Below, piece after piece: positions 17,955 through 24,466 of a DNA stretch of 64,000 bases. The stretch is taken from positions 2,852,001 to 2,916,000 of the forward strand of contig NZ_CP107780.1 of assembly GCF_036345175.1 (NCBI RefSeq), read 5' to 3'. The notes beneath the pieces were generated by a model that was given only the letters and a program-made list of their open reading frames with translations, had not been told where the DNA came from and did no database searches. Both the position numbers and the translations under genes were made by a program. Source of the DNA: Streptomyces sp. NBC_00576. Its GTDB lineage: Bacteria > Actinomycetota > Actinomycetes > Streptomycetales > Streptomycetaceae. How positions within the stretch are numbered: the first letter of the stretch is position 1; each line of letters starts with the position of its first letter.

Positions 17955-20191
17955 CAGACGGGCTCCCCGTACTGGATGCCCCGCCCGTTGGTGGCGAGGT
18001 AGACGCGGCCGTGGATCCGCGGGTCGCCGGTGATCACCTCGCCGGTCCACCCCCACTGATGGGCGTCGTCGTTGATCCGCGTCCAGGTCTTCGCCTCGTC
18101 GTCGGAGCGGTACACGGCGGTGATGGTGTCGGTGGAACCGACCAGGTAGATCGCCGGGTAGGCGGCGCCCTCGGCGGCCCGGCCGAACCCGAGCGTGTAC
18201 GACGCCCAGCAGCTGGCGACCTTGGTGAAGGTGACCCCTCCGTCGGTGGACCGGTGGAGCCCGTTCCACTTGACGCTCAGCCACAGGTCACCGGACCTTT
18301 CCGGCGCCGCGACCAGCTCGAACTGGCTGTCGCCGGAGGGCAGCCCGACCGCACGCGCAGTGAACGAGAGGCCACTGTCAGTGCTGGCGTATAGCGTTCC
18401 TGTGTCGGTGTCGTATGCGTAGAAGTGCGTCGGGTCGGCCGGGTCGGCGACCGGCGTGGCGCCCTTCGGGATGGAGGAGATCTCGGACCAGGTCGTGCCG
18501 TTGTCCGTGGAGCGGTGGGCTGGGTACTTCGTGCCGTCCCAGTGCACGAAGGTCCACAGCAGCACGCTGCCGTCGGCGTTGGTGGCGATCGGCCCCGGTG
18601 CGTTCTTGGCGATGTCGGGCTGGGCAGCGAAGGGCGCCCAGCTCCGCCCGCCGTCGCGGGAGAACGCCCCGTTGCCGTTGTCGCCCCACCCTGTCCGGAC
18701 GACGTACGACGGCTTGGCCGCGGCCTGGGCGAGTCCCGTCGCCGACCCGAACACGGGGTTCGACGCCATGCCGCGCGACGGAGACGCCGTGAGCCGCTCG
18801 TGGTACATCACGCCGATGTCCCCGAGTCCGCTGAGCAGGTGCGCCTCCCCGACCGGGGGCGAGATCAGCTGGCGCACGGACGTCTCCTCCAGGCCGCGGA
18901 TCTGCGGGGCCCAGTGCTTGAGGTCACGGGTGCCGTAGAGAGTCGCGCCGGTTCCGTACACGATGTGCCTGGAGTCGTACGGGTCGAGGGCAAGGGCCTG
19001 GATCCACCAGCCGAACTTCGGCTTGTCGCTGCCCCACTTGAGGAAAGGAGTCTCGGACACGTCGAACACAGCGCTGTCCTTGAGGGACGTCCAGGTACGG
19101 CCGCCGTTCGTGGAGCGGAACACCGTGTCGATGTCGGCCCAGCGGTTGTTGGTGGAGACGACGACGGTCCCGGCCCGGCAGGCGTCGACGGCGACTCCGC
19201 CATAGGCGAAGGTGTCGGCGGAGCCGTCGGTGGTGGTCCCGCCCGGCTTGACCGGGGTCACGTCCGTCCAGCTGCCGGTCGTGGTGCGCAGCCTGTGCAC
19301 GCTCCCGTCCGACTGGCCGTTGGGCCCGGGCGCGTTGCCGTACGTCACGTACAGGTCGCGGGTGTGCTTGTCGTAGGCGGCGCGGATCGGAACCTTGGCG
19401 GAGGTGGTGCCGACCGGCTGTCCGGGTACGGCTTCCCAGGTCGTGCCGTCGGAGGTGCGGTACAGGTTGGCCGTACCGGCGGTTCCGTTGCCGTCGCCGT
19501 CGCCCCACCCGGCGTAGACGGTACGGCCGGCCGCGACCAGGAAGGTGACGCCCTGGCCGCTCGTGCTCGGGGTGGCCGGGAAGGTGCTCGCGGCTGCCCA
19601 GGTGGCGCCCCGGTCGGTGGACTTGAGCAGTCCGTCGTGCCGGGTGCCCAGCCACAGGGTGTCACTGTCGCGCGGGTCGACGAGCAGCCGCTCGCCGGCG
19701 CCCCGCCCGTCCTCGTTGGCCCCGAGTTTCACGGTCAGGTCGGTACGGGCCCAGGTCGCACCCCGGTCCTCGGACCGCAGGACCGCGCCGTTCCCGGCCC
19801 ACGACTGGGCGTAGGTGCCGAGGGAGAGGTAGACGCGGTTGGGGTGCGCGGGATCGACCGCGATCGCCTCGACACCGAGGAGGTTCCAGTCGTCCCACCC
19901 GAGTTGATCGGTCAGCGCGGTCCAGCGGGCGGCCCGCTCGTCCCACCGGTAGGCGCCGCCGATGTCGGTCCGGGCGTAGGCGAGACCGCGGACGGACGGG
20001 TGGAAGAGCACGCCGGTGACGAATCCGGTGCCCCCGATGACGGCGGTGCGCCAGCGGTAGGCGGGCGCGGCGGCAGCCGAGGCCGCCTGGGCAGCCTGGG
20101 CCGCCGTACCGGAGAGAGAGACGGCGGAGACCGCGGCAACGGCGGCGCTCGCAGCAAGAACGGCACGTCTACTCGGACGGGACGAAGACAT
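17954..20191 (-). CDS. Secreted GH74 endo-xyloglucanase
   Basis: A 745-residue protein with a twin-arginine-type leader (RPSRRAVLAAS…, cleavage near AQAAQA) followed by the double seven-bladed propeller of GH74. Hallmarks: YARTDIGGAYRWDE with one catalytic Asp, repeated SxDxGxTW blade motifs (SEDRGATWA, STDRGATWA, STNGGRTWT, STDNGTTWS), and FGWWIQALALDPYDS with the second catalytic Asp. GH74 enzymes are strongly associated with xyloglucan, so this is the best single marker of the substrate. It has no appended carbohydrate-binding module. It is first of the GH74–GH42–GH95 set, 139 bp after the permease gene. Confidence 0.94.
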   Translation of the reverse strand: MSSSRPSRRAVLAASAAVAAVSAVSLSGTAAQAAQAASAAAAPAYRWRTAVIGGTGFVTGVLFHPSVRGLAYARTDIGGAYRWDERAARWTALTDQLGWDDWNLLGVEAIAVDPAHPNRVYLSLGTYAQSWAGNGAVLRSEDRGATWARTDLTVKLGANEDGRGAGERLLVDPRDSDTLWLGTRHDGLLKSTDRGATWAAASTFPATPSTSGQGVTFLVAAGRTVYAGWGDGDGNGTAGTANLYRTSDGTTWEAVPGQPVGTTSAKVPIRAAYDKHTRDLYVTYGNAPGPNGQSDGSVHRLRTTTGSWTDVTPVKPGGTTTDGSADTFAYGGVAVDACRAGTVVVSTNNRWADIDTVFRSTNGGRTWTSLKDSAVFDVSETPFLKWGSDKPKFGWWIQALALDPYDSRHIVYGTGATLYGTRDLKHWAPQIRGLEETSVRQLISPPVGEAHLLSGLGDIGVMYHERLTASPSRGMASNPVFGSATGLAQAAAKPSYVVRTGWGDNGNGAFSRDGGRSWAPFAAQPDIAKNAPGPIATNADGSVLLWTFVHWDGTKYPAHRSTDNGTTWSEISSIPKGATPVADPADPTHFYAYDTDTGTLYASTDSGLSFTARAVGLPSGDSQFELVAAPERSGDLWLSVKWNGLHRSTDGGVTFTKVASCWASYTLGFGRAAEGAAYPAIYLVGSTDTITAVYRSDDEAKTWTRINDDAHQWGWTGEVITGDPRIHGRVYLATNGRGIQYGEPV

Positions 20192-20235
20192 GACTTACCT
20201 CGTTCTGGAGGATCCGAAAGAAAGGGGGAGGAAGA

Positions 20236-20280
20236 CGCGCCCCGAAGGGGCGCGGGGCGGTGACAAGCCACAACGCACCC
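20236..20280 (-). terminator. Intra-operon hairpin and inverted copy of the intergenic module
   Basis: CGCGCCCC/GGGGCGCG (20236–20243 with 20247–20254, loop GAA) lies between the permease and GH74 genes. Read on the minus strand the element starts GGGTGCGTTGTGGCTTGTC, matching the module at 11529 with one change. It may attenuate transcription so that hydrolases are made at a different level from the importer. Confidence 0.55.
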
Positions 20281-20330
20281 GCAGTCGCCACCAGACCGCA
20301 AGACGCACCCCGTACAGCGAAACCTGGAGG

Positions 20331-21290
20331 TCAGCCCTTGATCGCGCCGGTCAACATGCCCTTCTTGAAGTGGCGCTGCACGAACGGCGAGAGAACCGCC
20401 ACCGGAAGAAGGGCCATCACCATGACGGCCATCTGCACGGCCAGCCCCGACAGCTGACCGGTCTTGATGGCCTGCCCCAGACCGACCGGAGCCTCCTGCT
20501 TCTGTACAAGCTGGATCATGATGTTCTGCAGCGGCATCATGTCCTGGTTGTTGAGGTAGAGCGACGCGTTGAACCAGGCGCTCCAGTACCCCACCGCGTA
20601 GAACAGCGTGATCACCGCGACCACCGCACGGGACAGCGGCAGGACGATCTGCCACAGGATGCGGAAGTCACCGGCGCCGTCGATGCGCGCACTGTCGATG
20701 AGTTCCGGCGAGATCCCCATGAAGAAGCCCCGCAGCACCAGGATGTTGAAGATGCTCACCGCGCTCGGCAGGATCAGCGCGAGATAGCTGTCCGTCAGGC
20801 CGAGGGACTGCACCAGCAGATAGGTGGGGATGAGGCCGGCGCTGAAGAACATGGTCGCCAGCAGCGTCATCAGGATCCCGCGGTGGGCGAGGGAGCCGCT
20901 GCGGGACAGGCCGTAGGCGCACATGATGGACACCGCCATCGAGAACAGCGTGCCGACCAGGGTGACGAAGATGCTGACGAGCGCGGCACGGGTGACCTGG
21001 CCGCCGCTGAGCAGTTCCTGGTAGGCGATGAAGCTGAGGCCCTTGGGCACGATCACGAGGCCGCCCGCCTCGTCGATGGTCTTGCGCGAGGAGAGACTGG
21101 TGACGAGCACGATCCACAGGGGGAAGATCACCGCCAGGCAGGCGAACGCCAGGGCGATGCCCTTGCCCGCGAGGCCGGCCTTCGAGGGCTCTTCCTCCCA
21201 TGCCGGGCGCGGAGGCGCTTCCCACCAGCGGGGCGCCTTCTGCTGTACCGGCTCGGTGTCCTGGCGGGGCTCCCACATCACGGACGTCAT
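20331..21290 (-). CDS. Carbohydrate ABC transporter permease (CUT1-type, second permease)
   Basis: A 319-residue membrane protein with six predicted helices and the EAA-loop signature ELIDSARIDGAGDFRILWQIVLPLS. It resembles the YtcP/YtrF-like partner permeases of importers for complex oligosaccharides. The N-terminus has an unusual Trp/Pro/Glu-rich cytoplasmic tail. MTSVMWEPRQ at 21290 is the start; its ATG overlaps the upstream permease stop by 4 bp. No ATP-binding subunit is encoded nearby, so it must borrow one. Confidence 0.92.
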   Translation of the reverse strand: MTSVMWEPRQDTEPVQQKAPRWWEAPPRPAWEEEPSKAGLAGKGIALAFACLAVIFPLWIVLVTSLSSRKTIDEAGGLVIVPKGLSFIAYQELLSGGQVTRAALVSIFVTLVGTLFSMAVSIMCAYGLSRSGSLAHRGILMTLLATMFFSAGLIPTYLLVQSLGLTDSYLALILPSAVSIFNILVLRGFFMGISPELIDSARIDGAGDFRILWQIVLPLSRAVVAVITLFYAVGYWSAWFNASLYLNNQDMMPLQNIMIQLVQKQEAPVGLGQAIKTGQLSGLAVQMAVMVMALLPVAVLSPFVQRHFKKGMLTGAIKG

Positions 21291-22321
21291 TTCTTGTACA
21301 CCCCCTGCTCGCCCATGAGATGGGCCACCTTGTTCGCGGCGAGGACCAGACCGATGCTGACCACGCCCTTGATGAGACCGGCGGCGGCCGCGTAGCCGAA
21401 GTCCTGGTTGCGTACGCCGTTCCACCACACGAAGGTGTCGAGGATCTCCCCGGCGTCCGTTCCGACGCCGTCGCGTTGCAGCAGGATCTGTTCGAACCCG
21501 ACGGTCAGGGCGTCGCCGACGCGCAGCACGAGGAGGAGGGCGATCACCGGACGCAGGGCGGGCAGCGTGACGTGCCACATGCGGCGCCAGCGTCCGGCGC
21601 CGTCCATGGCGGCGGCCTCGTAGTGGTCCGTGGGCACCGAGGCCAGCGCGGCGAGGAAGACGATGATCCCCCAGCCGGCGTCCTTCCACACACTCTGCGC
21701 GGTGATCAGGAAGGGGAAGGTGTCCGGGTTGGTCATGATGTTGAGGCCGTCGTACCCGTTCTGCCGCAGCAGTTGGGAGAGCATCCCCGCGCCGCCGAAC
21801 ATCTGCTGGAAGACGGCGATGACCAGCACCCAGGAGAAGAAGTGCGGCAGGTAGAGGACCGCCTGCGCGACGGCCCGTATTCGGGGCCTGACCACGCTGT
21901 TGATGAGCAGCGCGAGCAGGATCGGGATCGGGAAGAACAGCACTAGCTGGACGAAGAACAGCACCAGGGTGTTCTGGACGGCGTTCCAGAAGGCCGAGTC
22001 CTCGAAGATCCGCTGGAAGTTCTCCAGGCCGACGAAGGGGCTGTGCAGGATGGAGACGATGCCGTTGTCGCTGATGTAGGGGTCGTAGTCCTGGAAGGCG
22101 ACGATGTTGCCGAGGATCGGCAGATAGTTGAAGACCAGGACCAGCGCGATGGCAGGCAGCGTCATGAGGATCATGACGCGGTCGCGTCTGTACCTGAGCC
22201 GGAGGCTCAGCTTCCCCGAACTCCGTACCTTCGGGGTGTCGGTGGCGTCGTCGGACGCCACCGGGGTCTTCACCGGTGTGCTGGCCTCGGCACTGCTCCG
22301 AGGCACCGTGCCGTGGGACAC
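21287..22321 (-). CDS. Carbohydrate ABC transporter permease (LplB-like, first permease)
   Basis: A 344-residue inner-membrane permease of the LplB/YteP type. Membrane segments begin at MILMTLPAIALVLVFNYLPILGNIVAFQDYDP, a typical LplB start, and the EAA loop is YEAAAMDGAGRWRRMWHVTLPAL. The first ~45 residues are a polar extension. It follows the binding-protein gene by 27 bp and overlaps the next permease. LplB-type systems commonly import large glycan fragments. Confidence 0.92.
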   Translation of the reverse strand: MSHGTVPRSSAEASTPVKTPVASDDATDTPKVRSSGKLSLRLRYRRDRVMILMTLPAIALVLVFNYLPILGNIVAFQDYDPYISDNGIVSILHSPFVGLENFQRIFEDSAFWNAVQNTLVLFFVQLVLFFPIPILLALLINSVVRPRIRAVAQAVLYLPHFFSWVLVIAVFQQMFGGAGMLSQLLRQNGYDGLNIMTNPDTFPFLITAQSVWKDAGWGIIVFLAALASVPTDHYEAAAMDGAGRWRRMWHVTLPALRPVIALLLVLRVGDALTVGFEQILLQRDGVGTDAGEILDTFVWWNGVRNQDFGYAAAAGLIKGVVSIGLVLAANKVAHLMGEQGVYKK

Positions 22322-22348
22322 AGCCGTTCTCCTAGCCTCAGAGCCTGA

Positions 22349-24043
22349 TCAGCTCGCCGCCGTGCCGTTCTCGTCGAGCAGCTTCTTGTACCAGTCGCGC
22401 AGCCCGTCGCCGCCCTTGCTCTTCCAGTCGGAGACGGCCTGCTGCATGTCGCTGATCTTCTTGTGGCCGCGGATGATGTCGTCCTCGAGCTGCTCGAAGT
22501 CGTTGGCGAGGTTGGTGTAGCGGGCGGGCTCGGTGATCTGCAGGCCCCAGAAGGGCGACTTCTTGGTGAAGGCGCCTGTCCGCTGCTCCCACTCGACCAT
22601 GGCCTTGGTGTAGTCCGGGAGATCGGGGTGGGCGATGGTCGGGGCGGGGCTCGCCACCATGACGTAGGCGTTGAGGACCTCGTTGTTGCCCTTGTCGTTC
22701 TTGACCGGCACGCCGTCCTTGAGGGTGTAGTGCGTGCCCTCGACGCCGTAGTTGGTCATCATCCATTCCTTGGTGCCGTACGGCGCCGCGGTGACGTTGG
22801 CGACCGCCAGCACGTCGCGGATGACGGATTCGGAGGCCTTCTTGCTGACGAAGGCGAAGATGCCGGCCGGGTTGGCCGCGTACAGCGTCGGGTCACCGCC
22901 GTCGTGGTTCCAGATGTCCATGCCCCAGACCTTGACGTCGGGGTTCTGGGTGGACAGGGAGGCCTGCTGGCCGTACCAGTTGACGAGGTTGTTGTTCCAG
23001 ATCAGGAACTCGCCGGCGGCGAACTTGGGGGCCGGGTCGGTGGCCGAGCTCTTGCCCAACTCGAAGTCGGGGTGGACGACTCCGGCGGCGAACAGCTTGC
23101 GCATCCACTCGATGGCTTCGAGGTACTGCGGGGTTTCGAGGCGGTTGACCAGCTTGCCGTCGACCATCTCCCACCAGAGCGGCTTCTCCCCACCGCTGAA
23201 CACGCCGAAGTTGTTCATCGCGGTCCACTTCATGTCACCGCAGGCCCACCGCTTGGCGCGGGCATTGGTGATGTCCTTGCACAGGGCCATGAACTCGTCG
23301 GAGGACCGCGGGACCTCGTAGCCCTCCTTCTCGAAGATGTCCTGACGGTAGAGGGGCACGATGTTCTGGACCGACGGAGAAGGCATCGGCAGGCCCATCA
23401 GCTTGCCGCCGAAGATGGAGCGCTGCCAGGCGCCGGTGGGGATCGCCGCGAGGTTCGGGTACTCCTTGACCTTGTCGCCGGACAGGTACGGGCCGAGGTC
23501 GGCCATCTTGCCGGCGATGGCGCTGGGTATCTTGCCCATCATGTTCCAGCCGGGGATGACGACCACGTCCGGGACGTCGCTGGAGGCGAGTACCGCGCCG
23601 AGCTTCTGGTCGTAGGTGTTGCCGTCCTGGTTCCGCCACTGGACGTCGACGCCGATCAGGTCGTTCATCGACGTGTAGTAGGGGTTGTTCCCCTTCGGCG
23701 GCGAGCCCCAGAACGGCGACATGATGGTGACCTTGCCGCCGCTGCCGAGCTTCTTCGCCACCGACGTCTTGAGCGTGGCGATGTCGAGCGGGGCGGTGAA
23801 GCCCATCGACGAACCGTTCTTGGACGGGATGTCCGGCTGCACCACATTGCTGGCCACGAAGGCCGGCAGGATCTTCTTCGCGTCCTTGCCCGACGTGGTG
23901 CCCTCGCGCGACTTGCTGTCCGAGCCTCCGCAGGCGGCGAGCAGCGGCATCCCGCCCGCGACCGCTGCGGTGACGACCGCGGTGGAGGCGAGGAAGCTTC
24001 TCCGGCTCGGTACGGAGGAGGCGGAGGAGGCGTTCGGCGTCAT
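22349..24043 (-). CDS. Extracellular solute-binding lipoprotein (LplA-like, oligosaccharide)
   Basis: A 564-residue binding protein. The leader has a twin-arginine motif (VPSRRSFLAS) and a lipobox LLAACGG with Cys38 as the lipidated residue. The size and the stretch MADLGPYLSGDKVKEYPNL fit the large LplA-type family partnering with LplB/YtcP permeases. It would capture xyloglucan oligosaccharides released by GH74 and GH12. It is the first gene of the minus-strand operon and starts 180 bp from the nearest operator copy. Confidence 0.9.
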   Translation of the reverse strand: MTPNASSASSVPSRRSFLASTAVVTAAVAGGMPLLAACGGSDSKSREGTTSGKDAKKILPAFVASNVVQPDIPSKNGSSMGFTAPLDIATLKTSVAKKLGSGGKVTIMSPFWGSPPKGNNPYYTSMNDLIGVDVQWRNQDGNTYDQKLGAVLASSDVPDVVVIPGWNMMGKIPSAIAGKMADLGPYLSGDKVKEYPNLAAIPTGAWQRSIFGGKLMGLPMPSPSVQNIVPLYRQDIFEKEGYEVPRSSDEFMALCKDITNARAKRWACGDMKWTAMNNFGVFSGGEKPLWWEMVDGKLVNRLETPQYLEAIEWMRKLFAAGVVHPDFELGKSSATDPAPKFAAGEFLIWNNNLVNWYGQQASLSTQNPDVKVWGMDIWNHDGGDPTLYAANPAGIFAFVSKKASESVIRDVLAVANVTAAPYGTKEWMMTNYGVEGTHYTLKDGVPVKNDKGNNEVLNAYVMVASPAPTIAHPDLPDYTKAMVEWEQRTGAFTKKSPFWGLQITEPARYTNLANDFEQLEDDIIRGHKKISDMQQAVSDWKSKGGDGLRDWYKKLLDENGTAAS

Positions 24044-24222
24044 TGCGTCAACCCTTCATGGCGCACCAGGACACCCGGCGGTGGAGCCGTCGGCTGCGGT
24101 GTCTTGAGTGTTACTGGCGTGACTGGCGTGACTGGCCGAGAGGAAGGAGTCCTCGGAGGACTGCGGAGGACTGCTCCACCCGGATGGCGTTCCAGGAGGT
24201 GATCCCGGTAGCTCCCAGTTAG

Positions 24223-24236
24223 TCGAAGCGCTTCGA
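24223..24236. promoter_or_regulatory. LacI operator O3
   Basis: TCGAAGCGCTTCGA, an exact palindrome identical to the core of O1. It is placed to repress the minus-strand transporter/hydrolase operon. Confidence 0.85.
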
Positions 24237-24416
24237 TGTTGCTGCGAGGTTAAGTGAACACCTGAGGGCGCACAAGGGTCGGATCCAAGATTCCTCCGGG
24301 GTACGGGACCCCGCACGACGGCCCGGACCGCCCCCATAAGCTCCTTGACATCACAGGCAGGAAACGGAGTTGTTGCACCGAGGTCTCTTGACACCCACCC
24401 CCACGTCGAATGAGCA

Positions 24417-24430
24417 TCGAAGCGCTTCGA
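24417..24430. promoter_or_regulatory. LacI operator O4
   Basis: A second exact TCGAAGCGCTTCGA, 36 bp before the GH3 start codon and overlapping the proposed -10 region, so it should directly repress GH3. O3 and O4 centres are 194 bp apart. Confidence 0.85.
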
Positions 24431-24466
24431 ATGTGCCGAGCCGCTCCATCGCAAAGGGAACCCCAC

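Larger units (their letters stand above)
24044..24466. promoter_or_regulatory. Shared divergent promoter region, binding protein / GH3
   Basis: A 423-bp divergent region with no gene. It carries two exact 14-bp operators (24223 and 24417). On the plus strand TTGACA at 24388–24393 is a good -35; the -10 candidate GAGCAT at 24412 touches the second operator. Short direct repeats (TGACTGG/CGTGACTGGCGTGACTGG) lie near 24117–24135 in the binding-protein leader. Confidence 0.7.
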
